The translations under genes were made by a program, and so were the position numbers. The notes under the pieces were generated by a model, which saw only the letters and a program-made list of their open reading frames with translations, searched no databases and was not told the origin of the DNA. A stretch of 46,429 bases of DNA from Welwitschia mirabilis (taxonomy: Eukaryota > Gnetophyta > Gnetopsida > Welwitschiales). Positions 32,571-44,699 of this stretch are shown piece after piece (position 1 is the first letter of the stretch; each line of letters starts with the position of its first letter). The stretch is taken from contig JBOZIK010000001.1 of the NCBI GenBank assembly GCA_051453625.1, positions 231,349,384 through 231,395,812 of the forward strand. The letters are read 5' to 3'.

Positions 32571-34619
32571 AAAAGGAAAAATAAATATTAGGATTAAATT
32601 TTTAAAAAGTTATTTTATTTTCATCTTCTTTTCAAATGAGAGATCTTGATTTTATAGTAAACTACATAAATTTAGATTTTCAATAAAGCTTTTATTTTAC
32701 TTAAGTGTAATATCATGGTTTGATTTATTAGTCTTCTAGCATGTAAATCCTTAAAAACTATATTTATTTACTAAAATTAAGTGGTTTAAAACATATGAAT
32801 ATATGTGTTAAAACTTAGCCAGCTATAGAATAATTCAAAAGTGCAACTCAGTTTTCTAGGTAAGTAATAAATTATTTCCCTATGAATTCTAAATGTTAAT
32901 AAGATACAAGTAATGGTACTATAATATATTACAATGAAATATAGAAAAGTACTAAAATCTAACATAATATATCATCAACTAAAATATTAATAATTAAAAC
33001 ATTGTAAAGTATTAAAGGATTAATTCTATAAAATAGTTATAAATAAATGTTCGCAAGAACTTTTTATAAGTAGTAATCCTAATTGAATTAGAGAGGAAAA
33101 AAATAAAATTCAATTATAGATTAAAGTAAATTCACTAGTGGTGTAATTACCATAAAGATTACCAAATAATAGATCATGTCAAAGGCAATGCATGATAGAT
33201 GTTGCATGAAATAATCATTTCCTCCTACCTAGGAAGAAAGAAATGAGGCTTAGAACTTCATAATAAAATGAACCCTCATCATAGCTATTAGAATTCTAAA
33301 TCTAAAATGATAGAGTTCTAATGAATGATAACAAACAATGTTCATAAGCTATAAGATCAATTTATGAGTGAAACCTGAAAAAAGTTTGTTCCTTAAAATA
33401 GGTTAAGATTTTATTATATTTCTTAAGGATTAAAGATATTAATTAGTATATCCTTTTTATTAACAAATAGATGGTGACAGGTCTTCTTAGAAAATAAGAC
33501 ATAGGTATGTAGTCCTTCGTTTTTTTAGACTAGCCTATAACTAGATCACAAGATTAATCTATTATCTTAGTATACAATTAGCTTATTTCTCACATACAAA
33601 ACCCATTTTACTTCATATCATTAGTAGTGTCAAAGGTCTAGATAGTAGTAGTAATATCTTTAACTATTTGGCTCTAACAAAATCTAAGTATCTTAAGATG
33701 ATTTGTAAATAAAATTCTAGAAGTTGATTATTTTAAATAATAATTTTAGTAATAAATGAATAAAAATGATTATCAATTAAAAATTATAAATACAGTATGT
33801 ATCACCTTTAAAATATATTAATATACTATTTTAGGGGACAAATATGTAAAAATTTAAGTGAAAATAACTCTTCAATTCCATCTCATATGTTCTACTTAAT
33901 GTCATTAATATTTATACTTGATTTGATTATACAACATAAGTAATCCCATGTAATATATCTTTACTTATGACATTTTTGGTATTAAACAACTTTTTTTCTT
34001 TTTTTTTTTCTTATACTTCTCTTATTTAGAGAATCCTTCAAAGCTCTCTTTCTTTTAATGAGCCTTGTCCTTCTTAGGTTTACACTTATCTTGTCTTTCC
34101 TTTCAATCTTGATTACTTACATTACCAATATAATACTTTAATTATTAGTAAGTGATCCATTTTAGAGAGTAAAATATAATAAGTTCCCAATTTCTTAATC
34201 ATCTAATAATAATTAGCTTAGTTAAGAAAACCTCCATTAGAGAGAGTAAAATACAATAATTTCGCTATGATTCTAATCATCTAAGAATAATTAGCTTAGT
34301 TAAGAAAACCCAAAAGGGTGAAAGAAAACTAGTTTATCTTATACTTTTTTCTTACTTTAAAGGAAATGTTTTTCAAGTAGTAGCTACAAACTCTAGAAAC
34401 CCAAAATAGTTGAATCTAGTAAATTTGAGGCATCTGACATTAGCATAATCACTTCTTATATTAACAAGTAAAAATATTAATCAACTTATAAATAAAGTTG
34501 TGATTGATACTAGAAAAAGAGTTAAATTAAAAAAAAATACATATAATAACTCTATATAAAAGACATTTAGAGGAGAAAATCATGATCCACCTCCTCTAAA
34601 CATAAAATACAAAATAAAC
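32571..34619. other. AT-rich region without recognised genes
   Basis: About 2 kb. Its left end may still be LTR of the copia element whose edge is at 32328. Poly-pyrimidine TTTTTTTCTTTTTTTTTTTC near 33990. No frame resembles a known protein. Confidence 0.4.
34164..34310 (+). repeat. Tandem duplication of about 70 bp
   Basis: AGAGAGTAAAATA…AATAATTAGCTTAGTTAAGAAAACC at 34164-34232 and again at 34241-34310. The ends are nearly identical and the middle differs. Confidence 0.85.
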
Positions 34620-35250
34620 TAGCTCCTTAACATACACCCAATGAACTGATGTAAGGCTTATGGGTCTTCATCATTAATATTGATAAAAAATATTTTTATT
34701 TTTTATATTATTTTATTTTAATATATATTTAATGCACTCTTACATGAAATAGTTACTAATAAATCCAAAAATCAGTATTTCAGGATATTTTTATTATGCC
34801 TTATTTAAAGTTAAATTAATCTAAAATGTTAGAATTTATTTAATCAAGTTAGCATTTAACATTATTTTTTCTATTAGAAATAAAGTAATATGACATTATG
34901 AACGTATTACATACTTCTTTACTTAATTAAATCAAGTGTAAGAATTTAGAATCTTGAAGGTAGCATTCATCTGTTACATTATGTAGTACTAGTACAAAAT
35001 TAAAAATTTAATTATTTCTAGACTAGAAAGCTATTAGACTTGCTTTCTTTAATATGTAGTTGTAATATGTTGTTCCTTATAAACTAAAAATTCTATAAAT
35101 AGGTAAATTAATTTAATAAGCATCTTTCTCCATTGTAACCTAATTTTATCAAGTAAAGTATCAATAGCCAATTTGCAAAAGAGGTCTTTCTAAAAAAGTG
35201 AATGTAAGGGTTTGAGAGTTTCCTCTTGCATTGAAGAAATCTTAGAGGTT
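34620..35250 (+). repeat. Probable copia LTR, + strand
   Basis: Has an LTR-like layout: TATAAATAGG (35094-35103) after an AT-rich U3, then CATCTTTCTCCATTGTAACC and GTGAATGTAAGGGTTTGAGAGTTTCCTCTTGCATTG, a style common just after the TATA box in plant copia LTRs. TGGTATCA at 35252-35259 could be the first 8 bases of a tRNA-Met PBS. No second copy was found in the window, so boundaries are uncertain. Confidence 0.45.
35094..35101 (+). promoter_or_regulatory. TATA box of putative + strand copia LTR
   Basis: TATAAATA followed by GG, about 155 bp before the TGGTATCA PBS-like site. Confidence 0.45.
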
Positions 35251-35259
35251 TTGGTATCA

Positions 35260-37680
35260 CTATTAAATCCTAAAAAGGTCTAAGCACATAATGTTCTAAT
35301 TTCCTTTTATTTATAGCATTAATAAATTAATAATTTTCATTAGTAAAATGTTCTTGAGTCATTTCTACATGCTATTTTATGTTTAACGCATTTTGAAAGG
35401 TATTGCAGTAAGCTTTGTTATATACTTTTATTCATATAAGATGATGATAAGTATTATAGATGTTTATTTTGCATTTTACTTATAAACTAAAGAGTATTAT
35501 AAGACTTTTATAGGTTACCACTATTGTATATGACTATTTGTGATTTTGAAAATATAGCAAATTATTTTGAAGGTGTTAATAAAACAATTATTTGGGAACC
35601 CAATTCTTTGGTTAGAGAATTAATCAATAAACTAATTCATGTTATTTATTTACACTCTAGGTATTTCTAACTTTAATAATTATTTTAGATTAGTGCTTAT
35701 AAATAGGCATGTTATTTTACCTTAACTTTACACCATATGTGAATGAATATTTTCTTTTTATAATTTAAAAGTTTAATAAATTACTTAATTAATAGCATCT
35801 GATTGTAATTATCCATAATTTCATAAAAACATTATTTTTCATAGTAGTATAGTTTTAGCATTCATAGTAATTAACTTTAAGATTAATAACCAAAGTAAGT
35901 ATCTTTTGGAAATATAAATTTAAATTAGTAGAACTTATTATCCTATAACATAAATAAATATTAATGCATGATTCCTAATATATGGCATAACAACCACATA
36001 TTTTAGGATCCTTAAGAGTTATAACAATAGATATAAAACTAATATTACCATTGATTTAGCACACTTTTTTTAGGAATACCGCTTAGTTACATACTACTTT
36101 TATAATAATAATTTTTTGTTAGTGGTAAGTCAATTTCATATTGAAAATCATACATATTGTATGAACCATAAATTTGCTTATTGATGAGAATAAATGTTAA
36201 CTTTTAGGTTTGAAAATTATCTTGAAAACTTTTTACTATCTCATAGTTTGATAGTATAACAATAACTAGAGCTAAGATTTAATAGTGCAACTTTAATGGG
36301 CATCATAGTTGAGAATTCAATTTTTTGGTATATCTTTGATAAATGATAAACATAAAGTCTTTAAGTCTAGTACTGTAACTTTGAATCAATATCATAATTG
36401 AGAACTTAATTTTTGACATTGTAATCTCAATTATCATAAATACTTAGTTTTGAGAGTATAAATATGATAAAAGATAAACTCAAAAACTTAGTTTTTGATA
36501 ATGCAACTTTAATGGATGTTTAATTCAAGAGTTCATGATTGGAATAGTAGAAATTGCGAGTTGATATTTGATTAATCCACAAGGTGTAAAATCCCAAAAA
36601 TACATATTTTAAATATTTTTAATGTTGCATTGCTTTTCTTACTTCAAAGAACACATTTTTTAGTAATGTTCATGAGTATTAAAAATCTAGAAGAGCAGAT
36701 CAAGCGAATCTAAAGCATACAAAATTACTGATAGCACTATATTAAATAGTGAGAATGCATTCAAATTTAAGAAAAAAATTTTATTAACTTGAATAATGAG
36801 TTTAAATGAGATAAATAATATGATAGACTCATCTAGATAGCCAAAAATGAATAGAAGATATAAATCATTTAGAAGATAACAATCATTCAATACTAGTAGC
36901 AAGTAATGCTAAAATTGAAAGTAATTGATAAAATTTTATTTTATTCAATTATTTTGATTATAAATGAATGTCATCATCAAATATTATAAGACTATACATT
37001 GAAGTATGACATTTTGAAAAAATTATTTAGTGAGAAATCAAACTTGAGTTTATATATTTCTAAATAAGATGAATAATATTTTCATGAAAATAATCAAGGC
37101 ACTAAAGGTGGTTAATAATATTTAAAATATTAAGAATATTTTAAATAATGATTATAAGTAACATTATATGAAATAGTTATTTCTTACTTACAAGTGGCTA
37201 AGTGATACCATAGTATAACCAACTTATTACCACAACATCTGCTAATAAGAAACTAAAGATTATGGACTTAAAAATGCTAGCTGAAATACTATAATTAACA
37301 TATAAGTATTATGATGTACACCAATGGAATAGTATGAAAATAAGTTTCATAGAAGACAAAGTTAACTATAATTAAGGTAATAGTAATTAACTTCAAAAGG
37401 AAATACCTATGGAAGTAAAAACGGTAAATAAAAAACTAAGATAAACCAATGATCAAAAGAATGAATCTAAAAAATAAGAGTATAAAAAGGATAAGAGGGA
37501 ATAATGTGTTAAAGATATTAGATGAATGACCACTATGCATCAATATGCAAAGTTCATACACCCACATAAGAACATACACACACATCTTATGTTAAATTTG
37601 AAAAGAGATGTAAATAAGCATAAGTTAAATGGAGTAAATTTTTTGAGAAATAGGATAGAGTTGGATTAGTGAAAAATCAA
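35260..37680 (+). other. AT-rich region, possibly decayed copia gag
   Basis: Lies between the putative LTR and the protease/pre-integrase remnant, where gag would be. Lysine/Asn-rich frames full of stops; nothing I can match with confidence. A TTAGTTTTTGA-type phrase recurs near 36300, 36405, 36445 and 36495, with CTTTAATGG nearby. Confidence 0.35.
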
Positions 37681-37689
37681 GGAGATTTA

Positions 37690-38520
37690 ATAGATTATGT
37701 AAAGACAATATTGGATGCTATAGGAAAATATTAGATAATGAGTACCAAAATTAATCAACATATGACTCTAAGAAAATAGTTAGTTTAAAGGTTCAATAAG
37801 ATATTTCATAGCATAATCAAAATGAAGAATAAGAATTTACAGCTAGTGTTAGATGGTAGAATGGTTTTACTAAAATATTTAAATGGAGTAGTTACATTAT
37901 ATATTAAGATTTGTATGTATATTTGTAAACTAAAATATGATCTATTATTATTGATTAGATTGGTTTAAAATGCTTTAATATCATTATGACAATAAAATAT
38001 GGAAAAATAAAGTTTATCAATGAAATAAAAACCTATTTAGATGTCAATTGAAACAAAATATAATGTTATTGAATGATTAAAAATTAACATATCAGGATGG
38101 ACAATTTTATTCTTCAAGGATAGAGTAACAAAGGTTTTATTGTATGTTCTAAAAGATGCAATATTAGCATAATCTTTCAAAGGAAGAGTTATGGCATATA
38201 ATACTGAGACATGTATCATTAGAGAAGACTTGTTATGTAACAAGAGTTTCTGAAGATTTTAAGGTAAAAAATATAAAGTATGAATCATGCATTTCAAGTA
38301 AGACCATAAGACAACCATTTGAAAATGGAAATCACAAAGCCACATAGAAGTTGAAATTAGTACAATCTAATGTGTATGATCTAATGTTAATTAAAACATT
38401 AATCTACAACTCCTAACCTCTTACTTTTTTTAATGATTATTTCAAGAATGAATGAATAACTGTAATGTGCAAATATTACATGTTCTCATAATATTTAAAG
38501 AAAATGTAATTGGATAATAG
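37690..38520 (+). pseudogene. Copia protease and GAG-pre-integrase/integrase start (heavily decayed)
   Basis: TILDAIGKY…NQHMTL near 37706-37770 may be the protease W-x-L-D-S/T-G…HMT block, with the Ser/Thr-Gly lost. VTKVLLYVLKDAILA near 38128 resembles the vLyVPxL block. KNIKYESCISSKTIRQPFEN near 38264-38325, then KLKLVQSNVYDLM, is the end of the pre-integrase domain and the integrase start (CxxCxxGKxxRxxF…LxLVHxDVxGPM), with the first Cys and several others changed. Many stops. Confidence 0.55.
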
Positions 38521-40893
38521 TTATTTGTGCTTATAAAACTTTAAATATACATGAGCAAATACATGAAAGCTTATCATGCTTAATGAAAAAGTTTAAGAAA
38601 TAAAATTATAAAAAAATATTCAAGTCCTTAAAATTTTTCTAATTTTATATATGATTGTATTTAATAATCTTTTTTAAACAAAAAAGAATCAAAAGAACTT
38701 TATGTATAAATCAAAATTTTTAAGAAACTAGTTGAAAATTGAAAAAAGAAATTAAAAGACTTAAGTATCTTTGTAAAAAAAACTCTTTTTCTTATAAAAC
38801 TATTTTAAAAATTTAATATCTAAGCTAAGGGGGAAAAAGGTAAAATAAGATATGAAAAATTCAAAAGCTCAAGAAAGCTATAATATGTATAATATTTACA
38901 ATAAATATATTTAATAGAAAATGTTATGTATTGATCCTTTATTATGCTAGTTAAAATATGAAGTACACTTTTATAAAACATGAGAAAGTGTAATCTAAAG
39001 GAGCAAAAAAAAATCACAATGCACAAATTTGACATTTAAAAATTAAAATAACTAAATTAAAACTAAATATTAAAATATCTAAATAAATTTATTATATAAA
39101 TAGCCTTTAATCATTTGTTATAAGAATGATACATTTAACTAAATGTGAAGAAAGATAGAATTATCAAAAACCTTATAAATGTAGAATTGGAATTCTAAGT
39201 TCAAAACTTAAAATAAATAGAAAACTAAACTTCACTACAAACATAAAACCCTTCTTTAATTCTAAAGGAAGTTTTTCTTTTATAGGAAAAAGCCTTTTAC
39301 TTGAAGAAACCCTAAACAGAAAGACAAATATTAGAAAACACTGCTATAATAAAAATTAATCTAAAAAAGAAAGAAGTTCATAGTTCTTACTTTAAATCAA
39401 ATGAAAATCTAAAAAATTCATTTGATTTCATTTTAGAAAAAGAATTTAATATATTTTATATTAATCTTTTATAAATTGAAATCTTATATTTGAAAATAGA
39501 AATTCGTGCTCTTATTTAAGATTTTTTTAATCTTATTTTACATAAATTTATGAACTATATTATCTTAGAAATAAATGTTTTCTAATCTACTTAGAAATTA
39601 AAATTTTAATGTTAAAAAAAGTTTCTCCTAACATATATTTACTGTGTTCTCTTTAAAATCATCTTATTTATGGTTATTCTATAATCTCTAGTTCATCATG
39701 TATTTACATTTACATCAAATCCTTTCTATTATTGGTTTTTATTTTTAGTTCTTATTTATCCTTTTAAATTGGAAATTTAGGCTTATGTAAGAATGATTAT
39801 AAATAATAGTGTAAAAAATGTTCTATTAAAATTTTTCTATAAGAGTTTCTCTTAATGGAAATGTTAGATCCCAAAAGCATTTATATTGAAATTATTCAAA
39901 CATTACAAAATCCATCAAGTGTAAGAGAGTTAGCTACCTCAACTACACCAAAAAGAAGTTAATATGTTTTTACATAAAATTAAAATAATAAAAACTCTGA
40001 GTTTAAAACATTATTAATAGAAGATTTATAAAGCTAACCTCATTTGTCATGTTTCTGTTTTAAACATGAACCATTAGACTACTAGTGGATTGATGGTAGG
40101 AGTTAATTAATTTTGGTTATACTTTTCTTACCTTTCTTCTTATTTAGAAAGCTAGATAATGTAGCTTATTCACTTTCACTTTTTAATTCAATAATACATA
40201 AATATATTCTTTATTATAATAAACTTTATATATGAATCTCTAAAGATAATGAAGAATTCAAGGCTTTATTTGTTTCCAAATGAAGAGAAAGGCTAAAAAG
40301 GCCTTGAATATTTTTCCTAGAAAATGTCATCTTGAAAAAAGGTTGTGGAAGATTTTACAAATCCACATCCAAGATTTCCTTATACATTTAGAAATAAAAG
40401 GTATATTAAAAATCTTCCTATGAATTAAAAGTCGAAAAAGAACATCTTTCATTCCTAAATATCAAAGACATAGATCTAATAGAATCCCTTCATATAATAT
40501 TAATAAATAAAACATGGATATATTAGGATAGTAATCCCTTTTTATATTTTTTTGAATATTTTAAATCAAATTTTATGTAAATAATTTGCGTGCCATTCTT
40601 TATAACATATGATTTTAATCTTTAGATGTAGAGATAAAAGCTTGTATGCCTTGTATATTTTGTAAGAAACGAAAAAAATCCTACTTACATAATAATTTAT
40701 TTAAAGTAATATCTAAGTTATTTACTATTTAAACTAATTGATGTAAATATTACTAAATGAGCTAAAAACTTTGATGCATGTATGGTACCATATAAAATAT
40801 CAAATTCCTTTTAAGTAAATCATTGAAGTTGCTAACATAAACATGCAATTGAAGGTACATCTTTCTCAAATATTTGCAAGATAATCTTGATTT
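38521..40893. other. AT-rich region without recognised genes
   Basis: 2.4 kb. It may begin with decayed copia integrase, but I could not follow it past about 38550. Short open frames (38820-39035, 40762-40947) have no recognisable content and AT-driven composition. Confidence 0.4.
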
Positions 40894-42228
40894 TGTAGGA
40901 TCGAGAACCTTAGAGGGAAGTGGGATAGGATCATAAACATTATTCAAATAACTTCAGAATAACAAATTTACTTGAATTGAATCACTAAAAACTTATTCAA
41001 GAAAACTGAAACTATTCTAAAAGAATGAAATAACAGAAAGCACAGAAATATCAATCAGGAGCACACAAGATTTATAGTGGTTTGAGAGAACCCACTACTC
41101 CACTCTCAATGATTATCATCTATTCAAGCTTGATCTACATCTCCATTAATCTCTTTTAGGTATTGCAGGTTCATCTATAACCTTTACAAATGGACCTTTT
41201 CTAAAGGCCCAGTCTCAACCTTTTGCAAGAAAGCATAGCAATGATAATGGTATACCCAAATGCACAAGTATCACTTAATCTTTAGCTGAAGAATAGTATT
41301 AAAGCACTTCTTTAGAAGACTGTACAATCTAAAAACAAAGAGTGCTACTAATCTGACCACATATGCAAATATACCAACAGCTCTTGGTTTGTCCTTAATC
41401 AAGAATGAGATGGTAATGAGTATAATGAAAATTATCCAAAAGGTTTAAAAGTTTAGTATAGTAATTATGACTCTTAGCAATATACATTGGAATACTTCTA
41501 GGGATTTTACAAGTAAACATAAAACATATATATAATGGCTATAAAATTTTCATTTCCATCATGGCAGGTTAACCCATCAAAAGCCTAATTGATTCCAACT
41601 AGTGCTATCACTTAAATCGGTTACCCTTAAGTTGTTTCAGTTGACCCTAATTTCTTATGAATCCATGTCTAGTTGATCCCTTAGGGTCTAGTCGACTACT
41701 CATCTAGTTGTGTACAAATTTATTCAGTCACCTATGTAGTCTAAAAAAAATCCAACATAGCTTTTTACTCTAGATCTAGTCAACGCCTCAAGAATCAGAT
41801 TGACCCCTTGCTGATGAGATGTAAAATATCAAATGAACAGTATGTAGGTCTAGTCAATCCCTTGATGATTAGCTAAGAAGTATTACATGCATAATGCTCT
41901 AGTCCAATTGATCCTCAAGTATGGGTTGATCCCTTGATGATCAGTTAAGAAGTATTGGATGCACAGTGCTCAGATCTAGTTAAACCCTCAGGTATCTAGT
42001 CAACCACTTGATGATCGGTTAGGAAGTAATAGTGCTTGGGTTTATAGATCTAATCAACTCCTCATAAGTCTGATCAACCCTACTGAATTTAGTTCATTCT
42101 ATGTGTTTTCTTCAAGCTTAATCGACTTCTTAGAAGTCTAGTAGATCCCTTAAAAGGGTATCAAAACAATAAGATTTGCTACATATAAAACATTAGTTTA
42201 AAATTAGTTAATAATAAATAATTCAACA
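40894..42228 (-). repeat. 3' LTR of Sirevirus-like copia element
   Basis: TG…CA repeat end: TGTAGGATCGAGAACCTTAGAGGGAAGTGGG at the left and ATTCAACA at the right, next to the polypurine tract. It contains the plant-copia phrase GATTTATAGTGGTTTGAGAGAACCCACTACTCCACTCTCA (41070-41109). A series of CTAGTCGACC-like motifs fills 41600-42150. Length 1335 bp. The partner 5' LTR is off the right edge. Confidence 0.85.
41600..42150. repeat. Array of CTAGTCGACC-like motifs in LTR
   Basis: Irregular repeats of CTAGT(C/T)(G/A)A(C/T)C with CCCTTGATGATCAGTTAAGAAGTATT-type spacers. Examples are at 41671, 41690, 41769, 41852, 41978 and 41997, and the spacer recurs at 41860, 41932 and 42007. Variants fit CpG decay of a CTAGTCGACC core. 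Confidence 0.75.
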
Positions 42229-42240
42229 ATCTCCCCCTTT
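42229..42240 (-). other. Polypurine tract of Sirevirus-like element
   Basis: Minus-strand AAAGGGGGAGAT directly before the LTR (TGTTGAAT…). This is the conserved plus-strand primer site of this copia group and fixes the element orientation. Confidence 0.88.
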
Positions 42241-42765
42241 GATATTAATGGTAAATGTTTCTTAATTAAAGAGATTAGATTGAGAAAAACTCATCCTCAC
42301 AAAATGTGTATTAATGTTTGTAAAAATATTAAACATTTTATATTAAATAAGAAATTTTAGAAAGTTTTTAATTTGTGCTAAAATTAAAACAATTTTAAGT
42401 GTCAAAATTAAAACATGACATTGCCAAAATATATATGGTAAACAACATTTTAATTATCAATTATTTAAAAACCATAAGGTATACTAGAAGTTCTAATTCT
42501 TAATGAAAATAGATGTGTAGTTAAAAATTATGAGACAAAAATTATAGAATATGAAAAGTAAGTGCATTTATATTACAAAAAATGAATAGTATAATAAAAA
42601 GTACTTATCAAAAGTAGATAAAATTCAAAGTAATAAAAACAACTAACTAATTCTTCCCCTTTTTGATATTAATAATAAAGAAGATAATAAATACAAGTAT
42701 GAAAAAAAACAATAAGACAAATAAGAGAATCAATTAAATTCCTTTTCTTCCTCCTTTTCCAATTA
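42241..42765 (-). other. Non-coding part before polypurine tract
   Basis: AT-rich. A second phrase TTCTTCCCCTTTTTGATATTAAT at 42651-42673 nearly repeats the PPT surroundings (CTCCCCCTTTGATATTAATGG at 42231-42251), so the tract region seems duplicated about 420 bp apart. Confidence 0.5.
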
Positions 42766-43029
42766 TTATTTAGAGTTATCTTCTTCTTCCCCTTTTACTT
42801 CTTTGACTACCTTCTGCATTGAGCTTCTAGATTTCTCTAAAGTATTAGCAATCTGATACCGAGCTGTAATTAGATATTCTTTCATATGCCTAGTATGAGA
42901 GTCAATGTATTTCAAGTATGAAATAGTTTCTTCTAGTGAGGCATACTTGGGAGAAGGATATTTAGATGATTTCTTAGATCCAGCAAAGATAGGCATGTGA
43001 GATAACATTACATGCCTAAGGAATGACAT
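42766..43029 (-). CDS. Small ORF downstream of copia pol (unknown function, possibly end of an additional ORF)
   Basis: An 87-codon open frame, same strand as pol, between RNase H and the PPT, where many Sirevirus-type elements carry an extra, sometimes env-like, ORF. It is polar and charged: PKYASLEETISYLKYIDSHT, then RYQIANTLEKSRSSMQKVVK and an acidic Lys/Glu tail ending GEEEDNSK, giving a helical, coiled-coil-like character. The ATG lies about 30 bp from the 742-N gap, so it may be the C-terminal part of a longer frame. No family recognised. Surviving open here is notable but could be chance. Confidence 0.4.
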   Translation of the reverse strand: MSFLRHVMLSHMPIFAGSKKSSKYPSPKYASLEETISYLKYIDSHTRHMKEYLITARYQIANTLEKSRSSMQKVVKEVKGEEEDNSK

Positions 43030-43056
43030 GGTATTAAGGGTTTAAAGCTTTTTTTG

Positions 43057-43798
43057 NNNNNNNNNNNNNNNNNNNNNNNNNNNNNNNNNNNNNNNNNNNN
43101 NNNNNNNNNNNNNNNNNNNNNNNNNNNNNNNNNNNNNNNNNNNNNNNNNNNNNNNNNNNNNNNNNNNNNNNNNNNNNNNNNNNNNNNNNNNNNNNNNNNN
43201 NNNNNNNNNNNNNNNNNNNNNNNNNNNNNNNNNNNNNNNNNNNNNNNNNNNNNNNNNNNNNNNNNNNNNNNNNNNNNNNNNNNNNNNNNNNNNNNNNNNN
43301 NNNNNNNNNNNNNNNNNNNNNNNNNNNNNNNNNNNNNNNNNNNNNNNNNNNNNNNNNNNNNNNNNNNNNNNNNNNNNNNNNNNNNNNNNNNNNNNNNNNN
43401 NNNNNNNNNNNNNNNNNNNNNNNNNNNNNNNNNNNNNNNNNNNNNNNNNNNNNNNNNNNNNNNNNNNNNNNNNNNNNNNNNNNNNNNNNNNNNNNNNNNN
43501 NNNNNNNNNNNNNNNNNNNNNNNNNNNNNNNNNNNNNNNNNNNNNNNNNNNNNNNNNNNNNNNNNNNNNNNNNNNNNNNNNNNNNNNNNNNNNNNNNNNN
43601 NNNNNNNNNNNNNNNNNNNNNNNNNNNNNNNNNNNNNNNNNNNNNNNNNNNNNNNNNNNNNNNNNNNNNNNNNNNNNNNNNNNNNNNNNNNNNNNNNNNN
43701 NNNNNNNNNNNNNNNNNNNNNNNNNNNNNNNNNNNNNNNNNNNNNNNNNNNNNNNNNNNNNNNNNNNNNNNNNNNNNNNNNNNNNNNNNNNNNNNNNN
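43057..43798. other. Assembly gap, 742 N
   Basis: Hides part of the post-pol region of the Sirevirus-like element. The long X-filled open frames across it are artefacts. Confidence 0.99.
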
Positions 43799-44695
43799 GC
43801 AAGAAATTATATGTAAAAACTAAATGAATAAACCTATACTTTAGGATAAGCAAAGAAGTAGAAATAGCACGTTTTCAATTGTGAAACTTACTACAAAGCT
43901 CTCTTATAACATCTTCTTTATCTTTCATAGAGTTATAAAGAGGTCAAAAATCCTTATAGTTTCTATAGAATATTTGCAATGGTCATAATATAGTTTATGG
44001 TAACCTTGATCTTCTTCCCCAAAATAAGGATTTTAAGGATTCTAGTATTAGGAATATAAGAAGCATTATAATAAAACATCATAATAAGAAAATAGTAAGT
44101 AGGACTTAAGACATCAAAAAAATAGGAGAGATCTAAATATCATAGGAGTTAGATTACATCTCTAAGCTTCCTTAGCTCTAAAGTAGCAATAGCCCTTTTC
44201 TAGCATATTGGCTTCTTCTTAAGCTTTTCCTAGAACTTGTCTAAATCTTCGCTAGATATGTCCTAGTAGAAATAATAAGAATCTCTACTAACAACCTCTT
44301 TAACCTTTTCATAGAGGGTCCTTCAACCATTATAATCATGTGGTAAGAGCTTAGAAACAAGAAAAATCTAAATGAGATACTAGATCTATAGGAGACATGT
44401 GGCTAGAAAAAATGAAAAGGGTTTGGGCTCCACTTTCTTTTAAAAAAGGATTAATTAGGTTAATTTTAATAAAGAAATTGGTTACATTAATGAATCTTCT
44501 ACACTAAAACCCTACAACTCTGGTCTACTGGTTTGAGTTCTGATCAACTCATCGTGATACAGATTCAAAGTACTATTAGGATCTAGGCGATTGGGCTTTT
44601 AAGATAATCGATCGACCACCTCCAATTGACCGAATCATAGATCTAGTTAACCACCTTGCAATGAGCTAGAGGATAATGAGATAATCCCTAGTTTG
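43799..44695 (-). other. Post-pol region of Sirevirus-like element
   Basis: Minus-strand pieces such as KGYCYFRAKEA near 44200-44160 suggest a decayed frame, possibly the body of the extra ORF; no family assigned. 44515-44660 carries LTR-style motifs (ATCGATCGACC, AATTGACCGAATC, GATCTAGTTAACCACCTTG) like the array at 41600-42150. Confidence 0.4.
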
Positions 44696-44699
44696 TTCC

